A stretch of DNA of 34,032 bases, from the NCBI GenBank assembly GCA_002197525.1, contig NFUN01000112.1:1-34032 (forward strand), read 5' to 3'. The position numbers and the translations under genes are program-made. The notes under the pieces were generated by a model. It ran no database searches and was not told where the DNA came from. It saw only the letters and a list, made by a program, of their open reading frames with translations. The stretch's first letter is position 1, and the number at the start of each line of letters is the position of its first letter. The DNA is from Acidobacteria subdivision 13 bacterium RH2 MAG17b (GTDB taxonomy: Bacteria > Acidobacteriota > Terriglobia > UBA7540). Positions 25,549-32,963 of the stretch are shown one piece after another.

Positions 25549-25679
25549 TCAGAAATAACTGTTCCATCTTCCAACCAGCGCCCCTCCCCCGCCGCTTCGC
25601 GTCCCCCTCTCCCCGCTTGCGGGGAGAGGGCAGGGGTGAGGGGGTGTATTTGATCCGAAAGGGAACAGTTATTATCTGA
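25549..25679. repeat. Nested inverted repeat at convergent junction
   Basis: The arm TCAGA-AATAACTGTTCC (25549-25565) pairs with 25662-25679 with one inserted base. It encloses a GC-rich palindrome of the widely distributed CCCTCTCCCC/GGGGAGAGGG type. The outer similarity weakly extends further (a CGCGCT-type sequence on both sides), reaching the wrbA stop codon. It occupies most of the 163-nt gap between convergent DUF192 and wrbA. Confidence 0.7.
25605..25630. terminator. Likely bidirectional transcription stop hairpin
   Basis: CCCTCTCCCC (25605-25614), a 6-nt loop and GGGGAGAGGG (25621-25630) form a perfect 10-bp stem between two convergent genes. No T-run follows, so the stop would depend on the strong stem. 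This hairpin type is common in many bacterial genomes. Confidence 0.45.
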
Positions 25680-25686
25680 CAGCCCC

Positions 25687-26304
25687 TTAGCGCGCGAGCT
25701 TGCCCGCAATTTCAGCGACGTGGCGTCCCTGGAATCTGGCGATTTTGAGTTCATTCCCGGTGGGTTGGCGCGAGCCGTCGCCGCTCGTCAAGGTTGCAGC
25801 GCCATAGGGCGAACCGCCCGTGATGCCGTCCATGTAGAGCAGCCCGGACTCCGTGTAAGGCACGCCGACGATAATCATTCCGTGATGGAGCAGCGTCGAG
25901 TGGAAGCTTGTGATCGTGGTCTCCTGCCCTCCGTGCTGAGTGGCGGTTGAGGTGAAGACGCTCCCCACCTTGCCTGCCAGCGCCCCTTTGGCCCAAAGCT
26001 GCCCCGTCTGGTCGAAAAAGTTGCGCATCTGGGCGCACATGTTCCCGAACCGGGTAGGCGTGCCGAATATGATGGCGTCCGCCTCAGTCATTTGCTCGGG
26101 CTTTGCCACCGGAATGTGCGCGAAAACCTGCCGGGCGGCTTTTGCTCCAACGCGTTCCAGGGTTTCGTCGGGAACGAGCTCCGCAACTTGATAAAGGCTT
26201 ACGTCTGTACCGGCTGCTTCGCGGGCGCCGGCGGCCACGGCTTCCGCCATTTTATAGACGTGCCCGTACATGCTATAGAAAATCACTTGAACTTTCGTGC
26301 TCAT
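25687..26304 (-). CDS. wrbA: NAD(P)H:quinone oxidoreductase, WrbA type
   Basis: Flavodoxin-like FMN enzyme that reduces quinones by two electrons, protecting against oxidative stress. The 205-residue protein shows the FMN phosphate loop [17 protein letters not shown] near the N-terminus, the loop [22 protein letters not shown] (landmarks GTPTRFG and NFFDQTG) and the ring-binding block [16 protein letters not shown], then PYGAATL. ATG at 26304 has AAGGAG about 9 nt upstream; the in-frame TTG at 26307 is less likely. It has its own predicted promoter. Confidence 0.95.
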   Translation of the reverse strand: MSTKVQVIFYSMYGHVYKMAEAVAAGAREAAGTDVSLYQVAELVPDETLERVGAKAARQVFAHIPVAKPEQMTEADAIIFGTPTRFGNMCAQMRNFFDQTGQLWAKGALAGKVGSVFTSTATQHGGQETTITSFHSTLLHHGMIIVGVPYTESGLLYMDGITGGSPYGAATLTSGDGSRQPTGNELKIARFQGRHVAEIAGKLAR

Positions 26305-26358
26305 CAATTCAGCTCCTTGCTGCGAAAATGACCCGCTCGATCTTGAGAGAACTTTGCA

Positions 26359-26388
26359 ATTTTACGAAGTCCGCGATAGGTCTATCAA
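26359..26388 (-). promoter_or_regulatory. Predicted wrbA promoter
   Basis: On the minus strand TTGATA (26388-26383) and TAAAAT (26364-26359) are 18 nt apart, giving a start near 26352 and a leader of about 48 nt before wrbA. It begins just after the end of the 46-codon ORF. Confidence 0.5.
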
Positions 26389-26402
26389 GCAGCCATTGGA
26401 GA

Positions 26403-26543
26403 TCAGAAACCTTGTGGGGTTTTTCTGAGTTCCTTGAGCAGCTCCATCAGTTGCTGCCTTTCCTTTCGGGTGAGGCCTGAAGCCGCCGCTTCCATGGCTT
26501 CGTGATGTTCGGCGAAGACGGATGCGAACTCGATACGGCTCAT
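26403..26543 (-). CDS. 46-codon ORF coupled to pheA; MarR C-terminus-like
   Basis: The frame MSRIEFASVFAEHHEAM... to ...KELRKTPQGF (46 residues) starts on an ATG that overlaps the pheA stop (ATGA at 26543-26540), so reinitiation after pheA is likely. The stretch EHHEAMEAAASGLTRKERQQ and the helix LMELLKELRK resemble the C-terminal dimerisation helix of MarR-type regulators. The DNA-binding part is absent. It may be a remnant of a MarR gene, which would suit the neighbouring wrbA, or a true small helical protein. The family resemblance is by eye. Confidence 0.5.
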   Translation of the reverse strand: MSRIEFASVFAEHHEAMEAAASGLTRKERQQLMELLKELRKTPQGF

Positions 26544-27367
26544 CGCTCGCCGCTCTTATAACAGCCGAGAACGCGCAGAAATTCGGTGACTTCAGAGAGA
26601 TGAGCGAGGGCGTTTTTGCACTTTGGGTCTTTGATGTTTCCTGCGAAGTCCAAGTAAAAGAAGTATTCCCACGGACGGCCGCGCAGGGGACGGGATTCCA
26701 TCTTGGTCAGGTCAATATCGCGCAGGGCAAAAACGCTGAGGCACTTGAAGAGCGCTCCGGGAACGTTGCGGGTGGAAAATGCGATCGAGACCTTGTTGCT
26801 CCCCGCCGCCACGGTCGGCTTGCGCGACAGCAGGAGGAAGCGGGTGTAATTTTCCGCGTGGTCTTCGAGATGCTTTTGGAGGATGCGCCCCCCATAGACG
26901 CGGGCGGCGATGTGGCTGGCGATAGCCGCCGCACCGGTAATCTTCCTTTCCGCAAGCATCTTCACACTCCCGGCCGTATCATAGAACGGAATTTTTTCTA
27001 CTTTGGGATGACGTTTGAAGAACTTGCCGCACTGCGCGAGCGCCACCGGGTGAGAATAGACTTGGCGGAGATTTTCCATTGTGGTGCCGGGAAAAGCGAT
27101 GAGGTTGTGCACGATGCGCAGGTTCACTTCTGCCACGATGTGCAGGTCGTTTTCGAGCAGGAGATCGTAATTTTCGTAGACCGAGCCAGCAAGCGTATTT
27201 TCAATGGGAGCCAGGCAATACCGGGCCTCGCCTTCGGCGGCGCTTTTGAAAATGGCAGCGAAGGTTTCCTTGGGGAGCACCCGGATGCCGCGCCCGAGCA
27301 AAGCGCCTGCGGCCTCTTCGCTGAAAGAGCCGCGCTCACCCTGTATTGCCACTAAGGTCTGTACCAT
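26540..27367 (-). CDS. pheA: Prephenate dehydratase
   Basis: Converts prephenate to phenylpyruvate in phenylalanine synthesis. The 275-residue monofunctional enzyme lacks a chorismate mutase domain. Catalytic part (1-180) includes IENTLAGSVYENYDLL, YDTAGSV (129-135) and the essential T175-R176-F177 in NYTRFLLL. A C-terminal ACT domain (about 188-270) holds GALF (204-207) and ESRP (224-227), the phenylalanine-binding motifs, so feedback inhibition is expected. The start at 27367 has GGAGGCGG upstream. It lies 49 nt after a TetR gene and ends overlapping a small ORF. Confidence 0.95.
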   Translation of the reverse strand: MVQTLVAIQGERGSFSEEAAGALLGRGIRVLPKETFAAIFKSAAEGEARYCLAPIENTLAGSVYENYDLLLENDLHIVAEVNLRIVHNLIAFPGTTMENLRQVYSHPVALAQCGKFFKRHPKVEKIPFYDTAGSVKMLAERKITGAAAIASHIAARVYGGRILQKHLEDHAENYTRFLLLSRKPTVAAGSNKVSIAFSTRNVPGALFKCLSVFALRDIDLTKMESRPLRGRPWEYFFYLDFAGNIKDPKCKNALAHLSEVTEFLRVLGCYKSGER

Positions 27368-27416
27368 TGCTGGCTCCGCCTCCCTTCACTCGTGCTGTTG
27401 ATCGACCAGTGCTGAA

Positions 27417-28016
27417 CTAGACTTGCGTTCCGAGCAACCCGCGAAAGAAGAATTCCGAAAACACCTGAGCGAGATCGCTTTCCGCTACGGGTCCTTCGAT
27501 CCGGTACCATTGATACAGCCAGTTGATCATGCCCAGCAAGGCGAATGCCGCCAGTGTTGGTGAGATCGAAGGGGCGCCATCCGTTTTCTGTTGCACCTCG
27601 GCGATCAGGTTTTCGAGAAAGTGCGTGTACTCCCTCTTGCGAGCATCAATCTTGTCCCGCAGCGGTCCGCTCAGTGACCGGTTCTCGTGAAGTATGACGG
27701 TGATTTCCTGGTCCCGCGCCCGGACGATCAAGTCGATGTGGCCGGAGATGGTTTGCCGGAGTTTCTCTCGGGGATCCTGGATGGAGGCCACGCGGTCGAG
27801 CACGGTCTCCTGCAGAATGTCCATACCGTAGTTCATGATCTCGAAAAGCAGCCGGTCTTTGCTGCCGATGTGGTGGTATAGACCCGCCTTCGTCAAGCCC
27901 ACGGCCTCGGCGATCTCCTGCATGGAGGCGCCGGTGTAACCCTTTTCATAGAAAACGCGCGCCGCTATGCGGCAAATTTCCCTGAGGCGGTGTTGGGTGT
28001 CAACGGTTTGAGGCAC
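27417..28016 (-). CDS. TetR/AcrR-family transcriptional regulator
   Basis: One-component repressor, 199 residues. The N-terminal helix-turn-helix (about 10-55) reads IAARVFYEKGYTGASMQEIA then AVGLTKAGLYHHIGSKDRLL, which is typical. The C-terminal ligand domain (about 75-195) includes a TetR_C-like region seen in regulators of fatty-acid or acyl-CoA metabolism. The ligand is unknown. The start is GTG at 28016 without a strong ribosome-binding site. pheA follows on the same strand; no obvious operator palindrome was found upstream. Confidence 0.9.
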   Translation of the reverse strand: MPQTVDTQHRLREICRIAARVFYEKGYTGASMQEIAEAVGLTKAGLYHHIGSKDRLLFEIMNYGMDILQETVLDRVASIQDPREKLRQTISGHIDLIVRARDQEITVILHENRSLSGPLRDKIDARKREYTHFLENLIAEVQQKTDGAPSISPTLAAFALLGMINWLYQWYRIEGPVAESDLAQVFSEFFFRGLLGTQV

Positions 28017-28150
28017 GAGGGCAATTTATCACAAAGAAGAGCCGTGAGGGCAGAAGAAAGGTTGGAAAAACTCTCAAGGCTTGACCGGTTGGCGCTCGGG
28101 GGTCTCGACCGGGGAAAACTTCACGTTTGCCGGAAAGCTCCAGATTAAAA

Positions 28151-28237
28151 TGGTGCGGAAGGGGGGACTCGAACCCCCATGGTCTTGCGACCGTCAGCCC
28201 CTCAAGCTGGTGCGTCTGCCAATTTCGCCACTTCCGC
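28151..28237 (-). tRNA. leuU: tRNA-Leu (anticodon GAG)
   Basis: On the minus strand the gene opens GCGGAAGTGGCGAAATTGGC and closes CTTCCGC-A-CCA, so the acceptor stem pairs fully and CCA is encoded. The T-arm reads GGGTTCGAGTCCCC and the long variable arm (GACGGTCGCAAGACC) marks a class II tRNA. The anticodon loop TTGAGGG gives GAG (28201-28203), reading CUC/CUU leucine codons. It follows secG by about 51 nt, the same arrangement as secG-leuU in E. coli. Confidence 0.95.
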
Positions 28238-28288
28238 ACATATAGGGCAGGAGCAGGAGGCGCTTGGGAAAGCGCTAAAGAGCGTTGG

Positions 28289-28615
28289 CTATTTCTGAGC
28301 TGGATTCGCCGGGGCGGCGGGCGCATTGCCGGGGGTCTTGGGCGCCGATTGACGAGGCGAATTCTCCAAAACCGAACTCGTGCGGCCCTTCGTGGCCCAG
28401 ACGGAAAGCGCCACCGATGTGATCAGGAAAATCGCGCCCAGCACCCAAGTCATTTTCGCCAGCGTGGAAACCGTTCCGCGCGGGCCGAACGCCGCCTGGC
28501 TGACCCCTCCGAAGGCGGCGGTAATATCCACGTTCTCGCCGCCCTGGATGAGCACCACCAGGACGATTAGCACGCTCACAATAACATGCACCGCCAAAAC
28601 CATGCCGTGTAGCAT
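28289..28615 (-). CDS. secG: Protein translocase subunit SecG
   Basis: Small subunit of the SecYEG channel in the inner membrane, 108 residues. Two hydrophobic helices (about 3-23 and 53-73) flank the family block IQGGENVDITAAFGGVSQAAFGPRG, given here as landmarks QGG (24-26), FGG and FGPRG. The C-terminal tail is Ala/Pro-rich. The start is ATG at 28615, 125 nt after tpiA on the same strand, consistent with the tail of the glycolytic operon. Confidence 0.95.
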   Translation of the reverse strand: MLHGMVLAVHVIVSVLIVLVVLIQGGENVDITAAFGGVSQAAFGPRGTVSTLAKMTWVLGAIFLITSVALSVWATKGRTSSVLENSPRQSAPKTPGNAPAAPANPAQK

Positions 28616-28662
28616 AATCTCGCTTCCGCCAAGCGTTTTTTAAGGAATTTAGAACGCTTGCT

Positions 28663-28733
28663 TTGTAGCGCCGGTCTGTGACCGGCGGCCATGAGCTTTC
28701 AAACTGTGCTCCCCTCACAGAGTGGCTCTACAG
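28663..28733. repeat. Hairpin element between secG and tpiA
   Basis: CGCCGGTC-TGT-GACCGGCG (28669-28687) is a perfect 8-bp hairpin, identical in stem to the one at 34006-34024. It lies in a longer imperfect structure closed by TGTAGCGCC and GGCTCTACA (one mismatch), next to a CTGTG/CACAG stem. Non-coding. Confidence 0.65.
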
Positions 28734-28740
28734 CATCCGG

Positions 28741-29493
28741 CTAGAGATAATTCACAATCGCCGAGAACGAGTCAACATTCAAACTCGCCCCACCCACCAA
28801 GGCTCCGTCAATTTCTTCCTGGCTCATCAAGCCGCGGATGTTATCAGGCTTTACGCTGCCGCCGTATAGGATCCGCACCGCGCGGGCCAAATTCTCCCCG
28901 AATTGAGTCCGCGCCAACTGGCGCAGAAACCGGTGGCTTTCCGCAGCCAACTCCGGGGTAGCCGTGCGCCCGGTTCCTATGGCCCAAACCGGCTCGTACG
29001 CTATGATGATACGGGAAAAGTCCGGGCCGGTCAACCCGGCGAATCCTCCCGTAACTTGCCGTTCTAGAACCTCTTGAGTGCGGCCGGCTTCGCGCTCGGC
29101 TAGCGTCTCGCCCACGCAGATGATGGGCGTAAGGCCGTTGGCCAGCGCGGCTTTGAGCTTGCGATTTACTCTCTCGTCGGTTTCACCATGGATATGGCGT
29201 CGTTCGGAGTGGCCGATGACCACGTGCGTACACCCGGCCTCGCGCAACATAGGAGCGGAGACGTCGCCCGTAAACGCCCCTTCGTTCTCCCACGCCACGT
29301 CCTGCGCGGAAACCTTGATGTTGCTGCCCGCGGCGGCTTCCGTCACGGCTTGCAATGCCGTAAATGGCGGCGCCACCACGACTTCGCAATGGTTGGCCCC
29401 GGCGACCTTGGGCTTGAGCGCTCGAATAAACTCCACCGCCTCGGCGATGGTCTTATACATCTTCCAATTGCCCGCGATAACGGGACGACGCAT
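28741..29493 (-). CDS. tpiA: Triosephosphate isomerase
   Basis: Interconverts dihydroxyacetone phosphate and glyceraldehyde 3-phosphate. The 250-residue TIM-barrel has N9 and K11 in GNWKMYK, H95 in VIGHSERR and the catalytic E167 in YEPVWAIGTG, with the phosphate loop GGSVKPDN near the end. The ATG at 29493 has GAGG close upstream. It is between pgk and secG. Confidence 0.97.
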   Translation of the reverse strand: MRRPVIAGNWKMYKTIAEAVEFIRALKPKVAGANHCEVVVAPPFTALQAVTEAAAGSNIKVSAQDVAWENEGAFTGDVSAPMLREAGCTHVVIGHSERRHIHGETDERVNRKLKAALANGLTPIICVGETLAEREAGRTQEVLERQVTGGFAGLTGPDFSRIIIAYEPVWAIGTGRTATPELAAESHRFLRQLARTQFGENLARAVRILYGGSVKPDNIRGLMSQEEIDGALVGGASLNVDSFSAIVNYL

Positions 29494-29540
29494 TGTTCCT
29501 CACTGGGAAGATAATTGGCAGAAAGCGGAAAGCAGAAGGA

Positions 29541-29580
29541 AAAGCCGCAGAGTTTCTGAAAAGCGAAACTCTGCGCTACC
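29541..29580. repeat. Hairpin (GCGCTAC family) between pgk and tpiA
   Basis: GCAGAGTTT (29547-29555), a CTGAAAAGCG loop and AAACTCTGC (29566-29574), then GCTAC. It resembles the elements at 8113-8135 and 17563-17591 in loop start and 3' end. Confidence 0.65.
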
Positions 29581-29587
29581 CATGCCA

Positions 29588-30799
29588 TTACTGCCTTTCG
29601 CCTTCTGCCTTCCTCTTCTCGGTCAGCGCTTCGACGCCGGGCAGCTTCAGTCCGGAGAGGAATTCGAGTGACGCGCCGCCGCCGGTCGAAATATGGGAGA
29701 TTTTGGAGGCGACACCGGCCTTGGCGATGGCGGCCAGCGAATCCCCTCCGCCCACGATTGAAAAGGCGGATGATTCCGCCACCGCTTTGGCGACAGCCAG
29801 CGTGCCTTCGGCGAATTGAGGAATCTCGAAGACGCCCATCGGCCCATTCCACACGATCGTCTTCGCGCTTCTGATGGCTGCGGCGTATATAAGGCGCGTG
29901 GCCGGGCCGATATCCGCGCCCATGCGACCGGCGGGGATATCAACGCTGGCCACCGTTTCGGCCTTGCTGCCGGGATCGATTTTCTCCGCCACTATGTGGT
30001 CTTTGGGAAGCTGGATCGTCACCTTGCGTTCAGCAGCGGCTTGCAGCATTTCCCGCGCGTGATCGAGTTTTTCTTCTTCCACCAAGGACTTGCCCACTTC
30101 ATGTCCCTGCGCTTTGAGAAACGTATAGGCCATCGCTCCGCCGATAAGGATGGCGTCCGCGTGCTTCATCAGGTTGTTGAGCAGGTCGATCTTATCCGAG
30201 ACTTTCGCTCCGCCAACGATCGTGACGTAAGGATGTGCCGGGTTCTCCACGGCCTTGCTGAGATATTCCAGTTCTTTTTCCATCAGGAAACCTGCCGCAG
30301 CGGGATGGAGATAATGCGTGATAGCCTCGATGGAGGAGTGGGCGCGATGAGACGATCCAAAGGCATCGTTCACATATAGCTCCGCAAGGCCCGCAAGTTT
30401 TTCGGCGAATGGCCAATCGTTCTTCTCTTCTTCCGGATGGAATCGCAGGTTCTCAAGCAGCAGCGCTTCACCGTCCTTGAGCGCCCTCGCTTTCGTTTCC
30501 ACCTCGGCCCCTATGCAGTCTTCGGCAAAGTGGACGGGCTTGCCAAGCAACGCGGAGAGCCGCGCTGCCACCGGGCGCAGGCTCATCTTCGGATTTGCTT
30601 TGCCCTTCGGACGGCCCAAATGGGAAGCGAGAATCAGGCGCGCGCCGCGCTCAAGCGCGAATTGGATGCTGGGGAGTGAAGCGCGAATGCGGGTGTCGTC
30701 GGTAATGGCGCCCGCTGCGTCCAGAGGAACGTTGAAATCCACGCGCATGAAGACGCGCTTACCCTTCAGGTCGATGTCACGAATTGATAGTTTAGCCAT
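29588..30799 (-). CDS. pgk: Phosphoglycerate kinase
   Basis: Transfers phosphate from 1,3-bisphosphoglycerate to ADP. The 403-residue protein has the N-terminal [20 protein letters not shown], the KVSDK region and the C-terminal nucleotide loop GGGDSLAAI and [11 protein letters not shown]. The start at 30799 is directly next to a heptad-repeat array, and the only ribosome-binding site (AAGGA, 9 nt away) lies inside that array. It was probably once adjacent to gap, from which it is now separated by an HNH gene. Confidence 0.97.
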   Translation of the reverse strand: MAKLSIRDIDLKGKRVFMRVDFNVPLDAAGAITDDTRIRASLPSIQFALERGARLILASHLGRPKGKANPKMSLRPVAARLSALLGKPVHFAEDCIGAEVETKARALKDGEALLLENLRFHPEEEKNDWPFAEKLAGLAELYVNDAFGSSHRAHSSIEAITHYLHPAAAGFLMEKELEYLSKAVENPAHPYVTIVGGAKVSDKIDLLNNLMKHADAILIGGAMAYTFLKAQGHEVGKSLVEEEKLDHAREMLQAAAERKVTIQLPKDHIVAEKIDPGSKAETVASVDIPAGRMGADIGPATRLIYAAAIRSAKTIVWNGPMGVFEIPQFAEGTLAVAKAVAESSAFSIVGGGDSLAAIAKAGVASKISHISTGGGASLEFLSGLKLPGVEALTEKRKAEGERQ

Positions 30800-30830
30800 T
30801 GTCAGTGGTCCTTGGTCAGTTGTCAGTTGG
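30800..30830. repeat. Heptad repeat array, pgk side
   Basis: Four 7-bp units on the plus strand: TGTCAGT, GGTCCTT, GGTCAGT, TGTCAGT, then TGG. It is the inverted counterpart of 31774-31811 and abuts the pgk start codon. Confidence 0.75.
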
Positions 30831-30857
30831 TAGATCGCTGTTCGTGGTCACCTGTCT

Positions 30858-31763
30858 TCAGTGTTTCTTTGTCGCCTGCGTGTAGTGCCATTCGAAGTAT
30901 TGTGCATTCTTCTTTGTCCACTGAGCGCAAGTTCGGTTAGTAAGTTCCTTAATCCGGTGTTCGACCGTGTCGGTTGTAGGCGGTCCGGGTATTGAGACCA
31001 CTTGACCATTTCGAACGCCGATGTAACCGCGCTCGAATAAGGCATCGCAACCGAACAAACACATTGGGACCACGTTGGCGGGGTCTCCTTTTTCGGTGTG
31101 CCCGCACTTACTTCTTCTCTTGATGTGAGCGGCTACGAGCAAGGTAATGGGGTACGTACGTCCGCATATGGCACAGGCACCTTCATCTAATCCGCCAAGC
31201 AGCCGTCTCCGCAGAAATTGTTGTTCTTTTCTTGCAAGGTGCTGCTTTGGGGTATCGAAGTTATCGACGTCGCGCAAGTAGGCCAAGTCATCTTGGTCCC
31301 ACCGACTGGGAGCGCGGACAATCACTGCGCCTTCGGCAGTCTTCTTCCTGGTTGGTGGTATTGACGGATATTCTCCCCGCGCACATTCAACGCATTCACG
31401 AAATAACACCTCCAAGAAGTCACGATGTGCATTGAAAGTTTTCTCAGATCCGGAGAAACGAACTCTATGAAGCTTGTGGGGCTCCGGCTTAGTTGTTAGC
31501 GGCTTGAACTTGGGGTCGGGGAGCTTGCTGACCTTTCTCATCCATTGCTCCACGCCGCGGGTTGACCCTACGCGAACCGAACACAGGAGAACTGTATTTT
31601 CTGGTGTCAGCCTCGCCCAATCTTGGTCCGTGCCCTTTCCCAATCGCTGTTTGTCGAAGGAGAGATGCCGGTAATTCTTCGTTGGCGTGAACCAAAGATG
31701 TTGATTGATCTTCTTAACAATCTGCTGACAGACTTGTACGGCGCGTTCCACAGTTTCCGTCAT
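30858..31763 (-). CDS. HNH endonuclease-domain protein
   Basis: Predicted nuclease of unknown target, 301 residues. The C-terminal third has the HNH region: CAICGRTYPITLLVAAHIKRR with paired cysteines and the AH catalytic motif, then NVVPMCLFGCDALFERGYIGV. The N-terminal 200 residues are basic, without a recognised domain (a substrate-recognition part is plausible). ATG at 31763 has GGGAGGG 5 nt upstream; the longer frame to 31844 overlaps the gap gene. A sampled 60-nt stretch is about 50% G+C against about 60% in gap. It interrupts gap-pgk and is bracketed by inverted heptad arrays, which suggests insertion. Confidence 0.8.
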   Translation of the reverse strand: MTETVERAVQVCQQIVKKINQHLWFTPTKNYRHLSFDKQRLGKGTDQDWARLTPENTVLLCSVRVGSTRGVEQWMRKVSKLPDPKFKPLTTKPEPHKLHRVRFSGSEKTFNAHRDFLEVLFRECVECARGEYPSIPPTRKKTAEGAVIVRAPSRWDQDDLAYLRDVDNFDTPKQHLARKEQQFLRRRLLGGLDEGACAICGRTYPITLLVAAHIKRRSKCGHTEKGDPANVVPMCLFGCDALFERGYIGVRNGQVVSIPGPPTTDTVEHRIKELTNRTCAQWTKKNAQYFEWHYTQATKKH

Positions 31764-31773
31764 GGCATCCCTC

Positions 31774-31811
31774 CCAACTGACAACTTACGACGGACCACG
31801 GACAACTGACA
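31774..31811. repeat. Heptad repeat array, gap side
   Basis: Read on the minus strand: TGTCAGT, TGTCCGT, GGTCCGT, CGTAAGT, TGTCAGT, then TGG, immediately followed by the GGGAGGG ribosome-binding site of the HNH gene. It is inverted with respect to 30800-30830. Confidence 0.75.
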
Positions 31812-31824
31812 GCGGGGAGTCCCC

Positions 31825-32829
31825 TTAGAACTTCGCTGCCACAAACTTCACGAGATCCCGAACCCGGCACGAGTACCCCCACTCGTTGTCATACCAGGCG
31901 GTGATTTTCAGGCAATTTCCGTCAATCACCTTGGTGAAGCCGGCGTCTACAATCGAGGATCGCGAATCGCCGCGAAAGTCTGCGGAAACCAACTCCTCGG
32001 TCTCGTAGCCAAGAATGCCCTTGAGCGGGCCTTCGGCGGCCTTGCGCAGGGCTTCCTGCAGCTCCTCCGTGGTGGTGGATTTTTCGACGAACGCCACCAA
32101 GTCCACCAGCGAAACGTCGGGAGTGGGCACGCGCATCGAGTAGCCGTCAAGCTTACCTTTCAACTCTGGCAGCACCAGCCCCAGCGCCTTAGCGGCGCCG
32201 GTGGAAGTGGGGATGATCGAGACCGCGGCGGCGCGGGCCCGGCGCAAATCCTTGTGAGGAAAGTCCAGAATGCGCTGATCGTTGGTGTAGGAGTGGATGG
32301 TAGTCATCGCTCCCTTCACAATTCGAAAGCGTTCGTGTATCACCTTGGCCAATGGCGCTAAGCAGTTCGTAGTGCAGGAAGCGTTCGAGATCACGTGGTG
32401 CTTGACCGGGTCATACATCTTTTCGTTGACCCCAAGCACGATGGTGATGTCCTCGCCTTTGGCGGGCGCGCTGATGATTACCTTCTTCACGCTGCCGCGT
32501 AGGTGCTTCTTGGCGTCCTCGGCATTGGTGAACTTTCCGGTTGATTCCACCACAATTTGCGCTCCGAGCGAAGACCAGTCAATCTTGGCGGGGTCCATTT
32601 CCTTGAAGACGCGGATGCTGCGGCCGTCAACACGGATGCCATCCTCGCCATGACCGATCTCATTTTTCAGAGTTCCAAGGACCGAGTCATACTTGAGGAG
32701 ATGCGCCAACGTGCGCGAATCCGTGATGTCGTTTGTCGCCACAACTTCGATGTCCGCATCAGATAAGGCGGCGCGCAGCACGTTGCGCCCGATGCGTCCG
32801 AACCCGTTGATTGCAACCTTAACCGCCAT
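31825..32829 (-). CDS. gap: Glyceraldehyde-3-phosphate dehydrogenase
   Basis: Oxidises glyceraldehyde 3-phosphate with NAD and phosphate. The 334-residue protein has the dinucleotide loop INGFGRIGRNV (8-18), active-site C152 in SNASCTTNC and H179 in TTIHSYT, with WYDNEWGYSCR near the end. The ATG at 32829 has GGAGG 8 nt upstream. It is the first gene of the gap-HNH-pgk-tpiA-secG-tRNA run and has a good promoter in front. Confidence 0.97.
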   Translation of the reverse strand: MAVKVAINGFGRIGRNVLRAALSDADIEVVATNDITDSRTLAHLLKYDSVLGTLKNEIGHGEDGIRVDGRSIRVFKEMDPAKIDWSSLGAQIVVESTGKFTNAEDAKKHLRGSVKKVIISAPAKGEDITIVLGVNEKMYDPVKHHVISNASCTTNCLAPLAKVIHERFRIVKGAMTTIHSYTNDQRILDFPHKDLRRARAAAVSIIPTSTGAAKALGLVLPELKGKLDGYSMRVPTPDVSLVDLVAFVEKSTTTEELQEALRKAAEGPLKGILGYETEELVSADFRGDSRSSIVDAGFTKVIDGNCLKITAWYDNEWGYSCRVRDLVKFVAAKF

Positions 32830-32874
32830 GGCAGGATCCTCCAGACAAGATAACCCTTAACGGCCAGACGCTCC

Positions 32875-32903
32875 ATTCTAGGAGGCGGACCGGTGTTCGT
32901 CAA
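32875..32903 (-). promoter_or_regulatory. Predicted promoter of the gap operon
   Basis: Minus-strand TTGACG (32903-32898), a 17-nt spacer and TAGAAT (32880-32875). Transcription would start near 32868, about 40 nt before gap. Confidence 0.6.
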
Positions 32904-32963
32904 ACACTCCGCTGTCTCAGTGCTCGCCGCATGGCGAATGTGCTGCGTGGGCGGCCAAGGCGA

